Assembly: GCF_011516825.1 (NCBI RefSeq)
Contig: NZ_WOTA01000004.1
Location: 1 to 64,000 of the forward strand
Length of the DNA stretch: 64,000 bases
Reading direction: 5' to 3'
Source of the DNA: Acetobacter oeni
GTDB lineage: Bacteria; Pseudomonadota; Alphaproteobacteria; Acetobacterales; Acetobacteraceae
The translations under genes were made by a program, and so were the position numbers. Of this stretch, positions 18,675 to 28,612 are shown piece after piece. Under the pieces are notes generated by a model, which was not told the DNA's origin, did no database searches, and saw nothing but the letters and a program-made list of their open reading frames with translations. Within the stretch, counting starts at the first letter, position 1; the number at the start of each line of letters is the position of its first letter.

Positions 18675-19655
18675 ATGCTGTTCAAGCCGGACCCGTTTCT
18701 GCTCAGTCTGATCGTGACGCTGATTATCGCAACGATTCTACCCTGTCATGGCGCGGCTGTTCCGGTGTTTCAGTGGCTTGCCATCATCGTGATTGCGATC
18801 ATGTTTTTTCTTCAGGGCGCGCGACTGTCCCGGACGGCCGTGGTGAATGGGCTGACGGCGTGGAAGCTGCATCTGACGATTCTGGCCTGCACCTTCGCCT
18901 TGTTTCCCCTGCTTGGTCTGGCACTGCACGCCCTGGCGCCGGGACTGCTGCTTGATGATGTGTGGATGGGCGTTCTGTTTCTGTGCTGTCTGCCATCAAC
19001 AGTACAGTCCTCGATTGCATTCACGTCGATCGGACGCGGAAATGTCCCGGCGGCCGTCTGTTCGGCGACGGCTTCGAACATCGCGGGAATTTTCATTACG
19101 CCCCTGCTGGTCGGGCTGGTTCTGGCGAAGCACGGCGCACAGTCAGGCGGAGTAATGGGTATTGTGCTGCAACTGCTCCTGCCATTTGTGGCGGGACAAC
19201 TCCTGCAGCCCTGGATCGGCGGCTGGGCGCATCGCAATAAAAAGCTTCTCTCCATGACAGACCGGGGATCGATCCTGATCGTGGTTTACACCGCTTTCAG
19301 CGAGGCGATCGTGCAGGGGCTCTGGCATCGCCTGCCACTGGAACAACTGGCGATCATCGCACTTGTGGATACGCTGCTTCTGGTGACTGTACTGACTGTG
19401 ACAACATTCGGCAGCCGGATGCTCGGTTTTTCGCGCGAAGACGAGGTCGCCATCGTGTTCTGCGGGTCGAAAAAGACTCTGGCATCAGGCGTCCCGATGG
19501 CAAATGTACTGTTTCCGGCCGCAAGCGTCGGTTTCGTTGTCCTGCCACTGATGCTGTATCATCAGATCCAGCTTTTTGTCTGTGCGTGGATCGCGCGTCG
19601 GTTCGCGCGGCAGGCGGAGATATCGGAAGCGGGCAGCAGCAATCAGACAGTCTGA
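18675..19655 (+). CDS. Bile acid:sodium symporter family (SBF-like) transporter
   Basis: A 326-residue membrane protein with about ten helices. Family landmarks: FFLQGARLS, LCCLPSTVQSSIAFTSIGRGN and ATASNIAGIFITPLL, which correspond to the discontinuous helices that bind Na+ and substrate in the ASBT fold. This is the YfeH/PF13593-like branch. Substrates of bacterial members are mostly unknown organic anions. ATG 18675 follows a weak GGAAAA; GTG 18657 in frame is an alternative. Its 3' end overlaps the convergent thioredoxin-fold gene by 13 bases. Confidence 0.88.
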   Translation: MLFKPDPFLLSLIVTLIIATILPCHGAAVPVFQWLAIIVIAIMFFLQGARLSRTAVVNGLTAWKLHLTILACTFALFPLLGLALHALAPGLLLDDVWMGVLFLCCLPSTVQSSIAFTSIGRGNVPAAVCSATASNIAGIFITPLLVGLVLAKHGAQSGGVMGIVLQLLLPFVAGQLLQPWIGGWAHRNKKLLSMTDRGSILIVVYTAFSEAIVQGLWHRLPLEQLAIIALVDTLLLVTVLTVTTFGSRMLGFSREDEVAIVFCGSKKTLASGVPMANVLFPAASVGFVVLPLMLYHQIQLFVCAWIARRFARQAEISEAGSSNQTV

Positions 19656-20365
19656 AACGGTGCGGCGCCCGGGCTCCAGCCTTTGTCCGCCGCCTGGGTC
19701 GCAGCCGAAAGACTGGTTGCAAGCGCCGCATCAAGCAGTCTGTTGAGAACCGATGCGTCATGCACACCTGTCATCGCCAGTCCATCGATAATGATGGACG
19801 GGACACCGTTAATACCGGCGCGCTGGGCGTTGATCTGGTCAGACGTCACCGTTCCGATCAGCGTGCGCCCGACAAGAAAATGCAGCGCCAGGTCAGGATC
19901 AAAACCGTGCTGTTCCGCGATATAAGCAAGCGTGACAGGATTGCCGATATCGGCGCCATTTCTGAAGTGAGCGTCAAGAATCGCCAGCACGAGGCTTGTG
20001 CAGTCCCCGCGTGAGGCGGCCCATGCGATAAGCCGGTGGGCGTCCATCGTGGGCGGAACATGGGTAATGCGATCAAAATGCAGTGTTGTCCCGAGACTAC
20101 GCCCCTGATTTTCAATGAGATGCAGAAGGCGGCGGCCGCGGTCATCGCTTCCGTGCCGTCCCCGAAGCCAGGCAGAAAAAGTTATGCCTCCCGGAGGAGC
20201 GCCGGGGTTCAGGATAAACGGGCGCCAGATATAGTTTATGTCGACATCGGTCCGGCTGCGGAATGCGGAAACCGCCGTTTCGACACCCAGACAGCTCCAG
20301 GGGCAGACAAAGTCAAAGACGACTTCGACACCGATTCTGGTCCGAACTGGGGCGAGCATGTTCAT
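19643..20365 (-). CDS. DsbA-family (FrnE/HCCA isomerase-like) oxidoreductase
   Basis: A 240-residue thioredoxin-fold protein. The active-site region is DFVCPWSCLG: the first Cys is kept but the resolving position of CxxC is Ser, so it is a monothiol form like 2-hydroxychromene-2-carboxylate isomerases and some FrnE proteins. The rest follows FrnE: FILNP, AHRLIAWA, the helical insert and GINGVPSIIIDG with cis-Pro. No signal peptide is seen, so cytosolic. FrnE proteins are glutathione- or thiol-linked oxidoreductases; substrate unknown. Alone, convergent with the symporter gene. Confidence 0.82.
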   Translation of the reverse strand: MNMLAPVRTRIGVEVVFDFVCPWSCLGVETAVSAFRSRTDVDINYIWRPFILNPGAPPGGITFSAWLRGRHGSDDRGRRLLHLIENQGRSLGTTLHFDRITHVPPTMDAHRLIAWAASRGDCTSLVLAILDAHFRNGADIGNPVTLAYIAEQHGFDPDLALHFLVGRTLIGTVTSDQINAQRAGINGVPSIIIDGLAMTGVHDASVLNRLLDAALATSLSAATQAADKGWSPGAAPFQTV

Positions 20366-20440
20366 ACACGTATAATAGGAAAAACAGATGGGGGTTGCCC
20401 ACCTGTATTCTCAGATTTTTGCTTTATTGTGACCGTGTGC

Positions 20441-21490
20441 TCAGGATTGGGATTGAGTCTGACCGCTGGCCGGAGCCGGCTCAGGAGATTCAGCAATTAT
20501 TGCGGCCATGCCAGGCTTCGGCCAGAAGGCGCCGGCAATTTCAGTCTGGATAACCTGCAGCTCATGCTGAATCCAGTCATTGAATTCATGCAGACCTCTC
20601 ACGATGATTTCCTGCGCTGTCTGCTGACCAAGAATATTCCGCAGGTGCTCGATACGACCAACGATAGGAGAAGCGCCCCGAAGGTAATAATCGCGGCGAA
20701 GCTGCGTGAGATTGCCGTGCAGCAGGCGCAGATTTGTTGAAAGCGAGCGGGGAAAGGCCTCGCTCTTAAGGAGAAAGCCGACGATGCTTGAGGGCCGGAT
20801 ATCGGCCGTCATGACACGGCGATAGGCGTGATAGCCCGCCGCGGAACGCAGGACGGCAGACCACTGACTGATATCCACTTCAGAGCCGACGCCCGCCTCG
20901 GACGGAAGCAGCGTGTGATATTTGATATCAATGAGGCGCGTGATCTGGTCGGCGCGTTCCAGATGCCGGCCGGCGTTGTAAAAAATACTGGCCTGATCGC
21001 GATAAAATGTTCCTTCGGTAATGCCGGTATGGGTCTGGCACTCCTGTTTTATGCGGGCGCAAAGCTGAAAGATCTCGCTCGGGCGAATATCCTCCCTGCC
21101 CAGACCGCGAATGAATTTTGTAAAGATGTTGAGCTGGGACCACATTTCCGTGGAAATAACGGGGCGGAGCGAGCGGGCATTTTCCCGCGCGGCATGAGCA
21201 AGTGAAACAATCGAAGTCGGGTTTTCCGTGTCGATCGTATAAAAAGCGATAACACTCCGGGCTGTGGTCGCATCATGCGTGGCGAAGAACCGTTCCTCAT
21301 CGGCATTGATCTGCACGATGCCGCGCCAGCCATCGGAGGCTCCGCTGCGAACGAAGGTCTCGGTAACGTCGATGATGCGGGCCAGGTTTTCGATGCGCTC
21401 CATATATCGCGCCAGCCACATGGTACATTCCGCATAACGGGACAGCAGCGGTAGCGGAACGGTCGCGATCGGATCTATGGTCGTAGTCAT
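20441..21490 (-). CDS. Alpha-E domain protein (DUF403)
   Basis: A 349-residue all-helical protein. Near its N-terminus it has LSRYAECTMWLARYMERIENLARI, the diagnostic opening of the alpha-E family. The start ATG overlaps the stop of the upstream ATP-grasp gene as ATGA, which decides the start over the ATG five codons earlier. In many bacteria these two genes are joined by a transglutaminase-like gene and sometimes a proteasome-type protease; the set has been proposed to make or attach a peptide-like tag. Neither third partner is present next to this pair. The last 30 residues are Pro/Ser/Gln-rich. Confidence 0.88.
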   Translation of the reverse strand: MTTTIDPIATVPLPLLSRYAECTMWLARYMERIENLARIIDVTETFVRSGASDGWRGIVQINADEERFFATHDATTARSVIAFYTIDTENPTSIVSLAHAARENARSLRPVISTEMWSQLNIFTKFIRGLGREDIRPSEIFQLCARIKQECQTHTGITEGTFYRDQASIFYNAGRHLERADQITRLIDIKYHTLLPSEAGVGSEVDISQWSAVLRSAAGYHAYRRVMTADIRPSSIVGFLLKSEAFPRSLSTNLRLLHGNLTQLRRDYYLRGASPIVGRIEHLRNILGQQTAQEIIVRGLHEFNDWIQHELQVIQTEIAGAFWPKPGMAAIIAESPEPAPASGQTQSQS

Positions 21491-23040
21491 TGTGCAAGCA
21501 CCCATGTGTCCTTGGACCCGCCGCCCTGTGACGAATTGACGACGAGTGATCCGCGACGAAGGGCCACCCGCGACAGACCGCCGGGAAGGACCCAGGTGGA
21601 GTGTCCGGTAACGGCGAAAGGACGCAGATCGACGTGTCGAGGTTCAAGGCCGTTCTCGCACAGCGTCGGTGAAACGGAGAGACTGATGACCGGCTGGCTG
21701 ATGTAGTTTGCCGGATCGGCTTCCAGCTTGGTTCGAAACTCAGCAAGCTCGCCTTTTGTGGCGTGAGGACCGATGATCAGGCCGTAGCCACCGGATTCCC
21801 CGACGGGTTTGACGACCAGTTCCGCGAGATTGGCGAGCGTGTAAGCTAGGCCTTCGGGCTCGGCGCAGATATGTGTCTCGACGTTGGAAAGAACCGGCTC
21901 TTCCGAAAGATAGTAGCGGATGATGCGGGGCATATAGGCATAGACGGCTTTGTCGTCGGCAACGCCGGTGCCAATGGCATTGGCAATCGTGACGTTATTC
22001 TTGCGGTAGGCTTCGACGAGGCCGGGAACACCGAGCATACTTGTCGGGTCAAAGGCTTCGGGATCGAGAAAATCGTCGTTCAGACGGCGGTAGATCGAGT
22101 GGACGGGGCGCAGACCAGCGGTTGTACGCATATAAATGCGGTCGTTTTCGGCGACGAGATCGCGGCCTTCAACCAGTGGCACGCCCATTTCACGGGCGAG
22201 AAAAACGTGTTCAAAATAAGCCGAATTGTAGATTCCGGGAGAGAGCAGAACGACCTGCGGATCGGAAACCCCTGCCGGCGCCAGTTCGGCAAGCGCATTC
22301 TGCAGGCGCATGCCGTAATCATCCACCGGCATCAGATCTATCCCGGCGGCAATATCAGGCATGACGCGAAGCGTCGTATGGCGGTTTTCGATGACATAGG
22401 ACACACCGGACGGAGTCCTCACGTTGTCTTCCAGCACAAGAAACCGGCCGGAATCGTCACGGACCAGATCTGTGCCGCTGATGTGGACGTAGGTACCGCC
22501 GGGCACATCCAGTCCGATCATGGCAGGACAGTAATTTGCATTCCCCAGAACGAGATCGCGCGGAATGACTCCGTCCCGGAGAATGTTCCGGTCGTGATAA
22601 ATATCCCACAGAAACATATTCAGGGCCCGGACACGTTGCCGGACGCCGGCGTCAATGTGCTGCCATTCCGGCTGCGTCAGAATACGCGGAATGAGATCGA
22701 ACGGCAGAATACGATCAATAGCATCGCGCTCGGAATAGACAGTGAAAGTGATTCCGAGATTGTAGAGCTCCTGTTCGGCCTGTTTCGCACGGGCGCGCAG
22801 GTCATGAAGAGGCAGGCTGGTGAGGCGGTCACGGATAAGATCAATCCGGGGATCTGACGGGCCACCACTGTTTGTCAGTTCGCAGAAGAAATGACCATTC
22901 CGGTAATCTGAGAAAAGACCTGAGCGGTCCGGAATATCGTGTCCGGCTGGTATCTGTCCCGACGATACGTCGATTTTATCAGCCAATGCCTGCTCCTGCC
23001 AGTTTTCTCTTTCGAACACTGAAGGCCCGGAAGAGTTCAT
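21487..23040 (-). CDS. Circularly permuted type 2 ATP-grasp protein (DUF404/DUF407)
   Basis: A 517-residue cytosolic protein. Recognisable segments: FDLIPRILTQPEWQHIDAGVRQRVRALNMFLWDIYH, GTYVHISGTDLVRDDSGRFLVLEDNVRTPSGVSYVIENR, and GESGGYGLIIGPHA, which together are diagnostic of this ATP-grasp family. Such enzymes join a carboxylate to an amine using ATP; the real substrates are unknown. ATG 23040 is preferred over a TTG three codons before. It is translationally coupled (ATGA) to the alpha-E gene. The first ~40 residues are a non-conserved hydrophilic leader. Confidence 0.9.
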   Translation of the reverse strand: MNSSGPSVFERENWQEQALADKIDVSSGQIPAGHDIPDRSGLFSDYRNGHFFCELTNSGGPSDPRIDLIRDRLTSLPLHDLRARAKQAEQELYNLGITFTVYSERDAIDRILPFDLIPRILTQPEWQHIDAGVRQRVRALNMFLWDIYHDRNILRDGVIPRDLVLGNANYCPAMIGLDVPGGTYVHISGTDLVRDDSGRFLVLEDNVRTPSGVSYVIENRHTTLRVMPDIAAGIDLMPVDDYGMRLQNALAELAPAGVSDPQVVLLSPGIYNSAYFEHVFLAREMGVPLVEGRDLVAENDRIYMRTTAGLRPVHSIYRRLNDDFLDPEAFDPTSMLGVPGLVEAYRKNNVTIANAIGTGVADDKAVYAYMPRIIRYYLSEEPVLSNVETHICAEPEGLAYTLANLAELVVKPVGESGGYGLIIGPHATKGELAEFRTKLEADPANYISQPVISLSVSPTLCENGLEPRHVDLRPFAVTGHSTWVLPGGLSRVALRRGSLVVNSSQGGGSKDTWVLAQ

Positions 23041-23215
23041 TACACTCAAGCAAGAAAAACTTCAGGCGCCAAGCCATAAATGGTGTTCGAGGCCTGAGCC
23101 GCCCGGAGGACCCTGGGCGGGAAGACAGTTAACCCGTTGTTAAATTAAATCTTTCAGTCTGCGGATACCTGTTCATATACGGCTGCAAAACGCGGTCGAT
23201 CTGGAGGCTTGTTTC

Positions 23216-24079
23216 ATGTCCGGCACTATTTCGGGTCTTTCACCCGTTTCGACCTATCTCGCTGACGAGAGCAATGAGACGAAGGCTGCTGAGACCTATG
23301 CGAAAACGGACTCCACTGTGAGCAACTACGTCAAATCCTTTGAAGAGACGGCGCCTGGCATTACTTCCGCTGATGCGCTGCTGAAAAATTATAAAGCGCT
23401 GACCGTCGTCCTGGGGGCCTACGGTCTGAGCTCCCTCGCCAGCGAAACGGCTCTGGTGAAAGACTTGCTGACTCAGGACCCAACCTCATCGACGTCTGTG
23501 GCAAAAAAATCAGACAATGCGACCTGGCTGAAATTTGCCGAAGCGTTTTCAGCATGGAATGAAGTGTCGACTTCCTCATCTTCTTCCTCGACATCTCCTT
23601 TCGCCGATCCAACGGCACTGGAGAGTACTGTTTCTAACTATGAACAGCAGGCATACGAAACGTCGCTTGAAAGCTCTGATTCGACCACGGGAACAGTGTC
23701 CGGCGTCGGGAACGCCCTCTATTTCACCCGATCCATGACCACCAGCATGACACTTGATGACATTATGTCGGACTCAAAGCTTCTGACCGTTGTTGAGACA
23801 GTTTCCGGCTTTAACCCAACGCAGTTTGGCGCTCTGAATTATGACGAGCAGAAACAGTTGCTCAGCAAAGCCGTTAATCTGACGGATTTTTCTTCGACCA
23901 AAAAAATTCAGCAATATGCTGAACGCTACCTGGCAACCCTTCAGTACGCGCCACAGACCGTGACAAAGACCAATACGCTGCTCTCGCTCTATGGCGCGGA
24001 TGGAAGCACGAATTCGACGCTTAGTCTGTTTGGCATAACATCGTCCAGCACATCACTTATCTCACAACTGTTCGGATAA
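23216..24079 (+). CDS. DUF1217 protein, flagellum-associated family
   Basis: A 287-residue protein, Ser/Thr-rich, with two repeats of the DUF1217 pattern: YVKSFEETAPGITSADALLKNYKALTVVLGAYGL and the related C-terminal stretch LNYDEQKQLLSKAVNLTDFSSTKKIQQYAERYLATL. In between, a run of serines forms a low-complexity linker. DUF1217 genes usually sit among flagellar genes of Alphaproteobacteria; none is present here, so this is an orphan. A GGAGG eight bases before ATG 23216 supports the start. No signal peptide, which fits a protein exported by the flagellar type III route, an inference. Confidence 0.82.
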   Translation: MSGTISGLSPVSTYLADESNETKAAETYAKTDSTVSNYVKSFEETAPGITSADALLKNYKALTVVLGAYGLSSLASETALVKDLLTQDPTSSTSVAKKSDNATWLKFAEAFSAWNEVSTSSSSSSTSPFADPTALESTVSNYEQQAYETSLESSDSTTGTVSGVGNALYFTRSMTTSMTLDDIMSDSKLLTVVETVSGFNPTQFGALNYDEQKQLLSKAVNLTDFSSTKKIQQYAERYLATLQYAPQTVTKTNTLLSLYGADGSTNSTLSLFGITSSSTSLISQLFG

Positions 24080-24103
24080 AATCTGAATTCCTGTCCGACA
24101 CGG

Positions 24104-24898
24104 TTATTCCGGAATACAATGTTCCAGAAACAGGCTGATGGCAGTTTCAACGTCCCCGGGTGCTTCTTCCGCAAGAAAATGCAGACCGTTGATCGCATGA
24201 CCTTCCGTCGGAGCAGATGTTACATCGCACCAGCGTCTGACAGGATCATACCATCCGCCGATGCGACCGGATGCCGCCCACAATACGAGAACCGGGCACC
24301 GGATCGGATGACAGGCAGCCGCCCAGGTAACCGTTCTGGCATGCTGCCATATTGATGCCGACAGGTAATCTGCCACGGCTTCCGGAGCAAATACACTCTC
24401 TGCCGGGAGTGGTTTTTCCAGCCATTCAGCGGGAACCGGTATCGTATGGGATTCCGGCTTGGGATGGAGTTGCGCAAACCAGCAACTGTTATACTGAGCA
24501 AGCGAAAAAGCCATGTCGTCCCGCCCCTCGTGAGTGGCGGCGGGAAGGGCCTCCATGAGAACCAGGGCCTGAACGCGGTCCGGTGCCGTGGCCGCTGTGA
24601 GATAACCCAGATGAGCACCGTAATCCTGTCCGACAATCACGAATTTATCGTGTCCCGTGATCGTTGCGAGCGTCAGAAGATCATTGACCTGCTGTTCCGG
24701 TGAACGCTCCGGGTGAAGATCCGGACAAATGACCGTGTAATATCGGGCAAGCAAAGGTCCGACACGATGCCACATGACATGCGTTTCCGGACGACCATGC
24801 AGAAGAAAGATCGCATCCGGCGCGGTGCCACCGGACCGGAAACGATATCGCACACCCTGCACGTCCTGCGTGACGAGAGAAAAACCCTCAAAGAACAT
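24104..24898 (-). CDS. Alpha/beta hydrolase, haloacetate dehalogenase/epoxide hydrolase-like
   Basis: A 264-residue cytosolic hydrolase. The oxyanion segment is HGRPETHVMWH, close to the HGYPQTHVMWH of fluoroacetate dehalogenases. The nucleophile elbow reads VGQDYGAHLGY, with Asp as nucleophile (family usually GHDRG), and the base histidine is in EGHAINGLHFLAEEAP. It is about 30 residues shorter than typical members, and the usual second Arg of the halide/carboxylate pocket following HDRG is replaced by Tyr. Activity on haloacids therefore should not be assumed. Start ATG 24898 follows GGGAGAAA. It is convergent with the DUF1217 gene and divergent from the decarboxylase gene. Confidence 0.82.
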   Translation of the reverse strand: MFFEGFSLVTQDVQGVRYRFRSGGTAPDAIFLLHGRPETHVMWHRVGPLLARYYTVICPDLHPERSPEQQVNDLLTLATITGHDKFVIVGQDYGAHLGYLTAATAPDRVQALVLMEALPAATHEGRDDMAFSLAQYNSCWFAQLHPKPESHTIPVPAEWLEKPLPAESVFAPEAVADYLSASIWQHARTVTWAAACHPIRCPVLVLWAASGRIGGWYDPVRRWCDVTSAPTEGHAINGLHFLAEEAPGDVETAISLFLEHCIPE

Positions 24899-25081
24899 GG
24901 ACTTGCATTTCTCCCGATATCATAGCCGACCTGTGCTGGGCCGGAGGCTCTGCTACTGATTTTACTGACTTGCAATGCTGGCTGAAAAGTCATTTTCCGC
25001 TTCTCAGAAGCGCAGCAACTTTATGTTAAAGCCGGTTTCACGACTGCCGGCGAGTGTAAATTGTATCAGGGACAGATCTGA

Positions 25082-26560
25082 ATGACAGACTACGAATTTT
25101 CTTCTTCGTCACTTGATCCGTCCGGCAATGACTGGGAGCAACTGCGAACACAGGGGCATCGTATGCTCGATGCCATGATCGATAATCTCGCCACGTTGCG
25201 GGACAGGCCGGTCTGGCAGCCCGTGCCCGATGCCATCAGGACAGGTTTTCGTGAGGCTCCTGTGCCCCGGAAAGGCGAAGACCCGGCCGACTTCTTTGAT
25301 CATTTTGCCCGCGAAGTTCTGCCATATTCCACAGGAAATCGGCATCCCGGATTTATGGGCTGGGTGCATGGCGGCGGAACGGCGATCGGTATGCTGGCAG
25401 AGATGCTGGCGGCGGGACTGAACGCCAATCTCGGGGGCAGGGATCATGCGCCCGTGGAAGTCGAACGCATGGTTATTCGCTGGGCAGCCACGGTCATGGG
25501 GCTGCCGGAAACAGCCTCCGGTCTGCTGGTAACCGGCTCGTCGATGGCAAATTTCATCGCGGTGATCGTCGCTTCCCGCGCACAACCGGATGGCGTGAAA
25601 ATGCGGACCACCGGACTACAGAGCCGGAAACTCACCGGCTACGCGGCCCGGACGGTGCATGGCTGCGTGAGCCGGGCTTTCGATCTGGCTGGCCTGGGAA
25701 CGGAGGCACTTCGTCTGATCCCGGTGGATGAGGCCTTCCGTATGGATGTGACTGCGCTCAGAAAGATGATCGCGGCGGATCGGGCTGCCGGGCTGGAACC
25801 ATTCCTCGTGGTCGGCACGGCAGGCACGGTGGATACGGGGGCGATCGATCCGCTGAATGACATTGCGGCGGTAGCAAAGGCAGAAGGTCTCTGGTTTCAC
25901 GTCGACGGCGCATTCGGGGCACTGGCTGTTCTGTCAGACCGTTTCCGTCCCGCGCTGGAGGCAATTGGACAGGCCGACAGTCTGGCGTTCGATTTTCACA
26001 AATGGGCGCAGGTTCCCTACGATGCAGGCTGCGTAATCGTTCGCGATCCGGTCCGCCATGCCGCCGCTTTCGCGCAGACTCTGTCTTATCTGTCACGCGA
26101 GGATCGGGGACTGGCGGCGGGAGCCCCATGGTTCTGCGATCTGGGTCCGGATCTGTCACGCGGCTTCCGGGCGCTGAAAGTGTGGGCAACCCTGTCCGTC
26201 TATGGCACGCAACGCCTCGGAGAAATGGTCGATCACTGCTGTGATGTGGCACAACATCTGGCGGCACGGGCAGAGCGTGAACCGAAGCTTGAACTGATGG
26301 CGCCGGTTTCCCTGAATATTGTCTGTTTTCGCGTAAGCCTCGCGGATGGAAATGAAGCGGCGCAGGATTCGTTCAATGCCGAACTGGTCAAAGACCTTCA
26401 GGAAAGCGGCATTGCCGCGCCATCTACAACGCGGATTGGCGGCCGGCTGGTCATCAGGGCGGCGATCGTCAATCACCGGACGACGCGGGCGGATGTGGAC
26501 CAGATGGCGGACGCAGTGCTGGACCTGGCGGCGCGGCGAAGCCTGCCCGCGTCCGGCTGA
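25082..26560 (+). CDS. PLP-dependent group II amino acid decarboxylase-like protein
   Basis: A 492-residue fold-type I enzyme. GMLAEMLAAGLNANLGGRDHAPVEVERMVIRWAA and GLLVTGSSMANFIA are typical of the aromatic-L-amino-acid decarboxylase group; the PLP aspartate region reads WFHVDGAFGALAVL and the Schiff-base lysine is in DFHKWAQVPYDAGCVI. Known members decarboxylate tryptophan, DOPA, tyrosine, glutamate or diaminobutyrate; some act as aldehyde synthases. Substrate is not predictable. No antiporter or amine-handling gene is adjacent. Convergent with cobT. Confidence 0.87.
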   Translation: MTDYEFSSSSLDPSGNDWEQLRTQGHRMLDAMIDNLATLRDRPVWQPVPDAIRTGFREAPVPRKGEDPADFFDHFAREVLPYSTGNRHPGFMGWVHGGGTAIGMLAEMLAAGLNANLGGRDHAPVEVERMVIRWAATVMGLPETASGLLVTGSSMANFIAVIVASRAQPDGVKMRTTGLQSRKLTGYAARTVHGCVSRAFDLAGLGTEALRLIPVDEAFRMDVTALRKMIAADRAAGLEPFLVVGTAGTVDTGAIDPLNDIAAVAKAEGLWFHVDGAFGALAVLSDRFRPALEAIGQADSLAFDFHKWAQVPYDAGCVIVRDPVRHAAAFAQTLSYLSREDRGLAAGAPWFCDLGPDLSRGFRALKVWATLSVYGTQRLGEMVDHCCDVAQHLAARAEREPKLELMAPVSLNIVCFRVSLADGNEAAQDSFNAELVKDLQESGIAAPSTTRIGGRLVIRAAIVNHRTTRADVDQMADAVLDLAARRSLPASG

Positions 26561-26580
26561 TTTTCAGAAGCCTGTGTCTG

Positions 26581-28488
26581 TCAGGCGGCCTGAATGCGGC
26601 GGCCCGATCTGCGATCTTCGTCGAACAGTTCCGAGAGTTTTTTCATCATCGTTCCACCAAGTTCTTCCGCGTCGGTGATCGTGACGGCGCGACGATAATA
26701 ACGCGTGACGTCATGACCGATCCCAATGGCGATAAGTTCAATTTCCTTTCTGTTTTCGATACTCGCAATGACCTCGCGCAGATGATCTTCCAGATAGGAG
26801 CCGGGGTTAACGGAGAGCGTGCTGTCATCAACGGGCGCGCCGTCCGAGATGACCATGAGAATGCGGCGTTGCTCATGACGCACGCGCAGTCGGCGGGCGG
26901 CCCAGAGCAGAGCTTCTCCGTCAATGTTTTCCTTGAGCAGCCCTTCGCGCAACATCAGACCTAGGTTGCGGCGGGCACGCCGGAGCGGCGTGTCGGCAGC
27001 CTTGTAGATAATGTGGCGAAGATCGTTGAGGCGACCGGGATTCGGCGGCTTCCCCTCAGCAGTCCATTTCTCCCGACTCTGTCCGCCTTTCCAGGCCCGG
27101 GTCGTAAAACCGAGGATCTCCACCTTCACACCGCACCGCTCCAGGGTCCGGGCGAGGATATCGCCGCACATGGCAGCGACCGAAATCGGTCTGCCGCGCA
27201 TGGAGCCTGAATTATCGATCAGCAGGGTAACGACCGTATCGCGGAACTCAGTTTCGCGCTCGCGTTTGTAAGAAAGCGAAAGCATCGGATTGACGACTAT
27301 ACGGGAGAGACGGCCTGCATCCAGGATGCCTTCCTCAAGGTCGAACTCCCAGGCACGAGTCTGCTGCGCCAGCAGTTTGCGCTGCAGGCGATTGGCCAGT
27401 TTTGAGATCACGCCGGAAAGACTGGCAAGCTGAAGATCAAGCTGCTGGCGCAACCGACTCAGCTCATCCTCATCGCAAAGATCTTCCGCCGCCGTTTCTT
27501 CATCGAACTGCGTCGTATAGGCGTGATAGCCACTGGCAGTATCGCCAGGCGTAGCGTGCCTGCCTTCATTCGGACCGGACGGGTCGCCTGAGCCTTCGCC
27601 CTCGCCACCTTCGGCATCGGATGTCTCGTCCGGCTCTCCGGCTTCGCCCGACTGCTCCATAAGCTGCGGCTCCGGGCCGCCATCCTGTTCCTCTGTGTCG
27701 TCGGAGGGGGGATGATCCTCAGTTTCCGGAGGCGGCTCTTCGCCGGCCTCTTCATCCTGAGACATATCCACGTCCCCGTCCTCGTCACTGTCCGGACGTT
27801 CGGAGTCCATTTCGACAAGAGAGCAGGCCGCCATCAGGCTTCGGGCCGCGCGGGAATAGGCCTCCTGATCGTTCTGAGCGGCGGCAAGTCCGGAAAGAGC
27901 GGTCTGCGCTTCCGGAGGCAGCTCCCGGCTCCAGTCATTGAGAAGAGCGCGGGCAGATGTCGGCGCCGGGCGGCCACTGAGTTTTTCGCGGGCGAGCAGA
28001 CCGAGCGCGAGAGCGGTCGGGAGCTGCTCCCTGCTGGTCATGTGCGGAATGCCGGCATCGGTGCATTCCTGCTCCATGCGCCGGTCAAGATTGGCGGCAA
28101 CGCCCTGCATGTAGCGTGAACCGATGGCTTCAATTCGGGCCTGTTCGAGCGCGTCGTACACGGCCCGGGCCGTCCCGTCGTCGGGCTGGCGGGAACGGTG
28201 CAGGTCAGCATCATGATGCCGCAGACGCAGAGCCGCGGCATCGGCTGCGCCGCGAACACGGGCGGCTTCATCTTCCGTGGCATGGCGGGAAGGCATGGGC
28301 AGCCGCACCGGACCATCCTGATCAAGCGCCCCCGGCGGCATGTTGCCTGCATGGAAGGTGACTTCCGTGTCTGTCCGTCCGCCGATGGCCCGCAGGACAC
28401 CGACCGTATTGCGGCGGAACGCTTCGGCCTTTTCGGCAGCTACGTCCGACGGGCTCGAGGCGTTCGGGGCACTGGGGCGTTCGGCCAT
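26581..28488 (-). CDS. cobT: Aerobic cobaltochelatase subunit CobT
   Basis: A 635-residue subunit of the CobNST chelatase, which inserts cobalt into hydrogenobyrinic acid a,c-diamide. ATG 28488 is chosen over an upstream ATG because a GGAG stands ten bases before it. The middle (about residues 200-320) is a long acidic Glu/Asp/Gly/Pro-rich linker typical of CobT. The C-terminal von Willebrand A domain carries the MIDAS signature DNSGSMRG near residue 425 and [10 protein letters not shown] near 560. It follows cobS on the same strand, so the pair is likely co-transcribed. The large cobN subunit is not in this window. Confidence 0.95.
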   Translation of the reverse strand: MAERPSAPNASSPSDVAAEKAEAFRRNTVGVLRAIGGRTDTEVTFHAGNMPPGALDQDGPVRLPMPSRHATEDEAARVRGAADAAALRLRHHDADLHRSRQPDDGTARAVYDALEQARIEAIGSRYMQGVAANLDRRMEQECTDAGIPHMTSREQLPTALALGLLAREKLSGRPAPTSARALLNDWSRELPPEAQTALSGLAAAQNDQEAYSRAARSLMAACSLVEMDSERPDSDEDGDVDMSQDEEAGEEPPPETEDHPPSDDTEEQDGGPEPQLMEQSGEAGEPDETSDAEGGEGEGSGDPSGPNEGRHATPGDTASGYHAYTTQFDEETAAEDLCDEDELSRLRQQLDLQLASLSGVISKLANRLQRKLLAQQTRAWEFDLEEGILDAGRLSRIVVNPMLSLSYKRERETEFRDTVVTLLIDNSGSMRGRPISVAAMCGDILARTLERCGVKVEILGFTTRAWKGGQSREKWTAEGKPPNPGRLNDLRHIIYKAADTPLRRARRNLGLMLREGLLKENIDGEALLWAARRLRVRHEQRRILMVISDGAPVDDSTLSVNPGSYLEDHLREVIASIENRKEIELIAIGIGHDVTRYYRRAVTITDAEELGGTMMKKLSELFDEDRRSGRRIQAA

Positions 28489-28612
28489 GTCCGGTCGTCT
28501 CCTGCGGGCCGGGAGCATGACGTTATCCGGCTACGGAACGCATCCCCGGCGGTGTATCCTGGCGGTCTTCAGATCGGTGCAGGCGTGTTCACCCGCAACG
28601 GACTATATGGCT

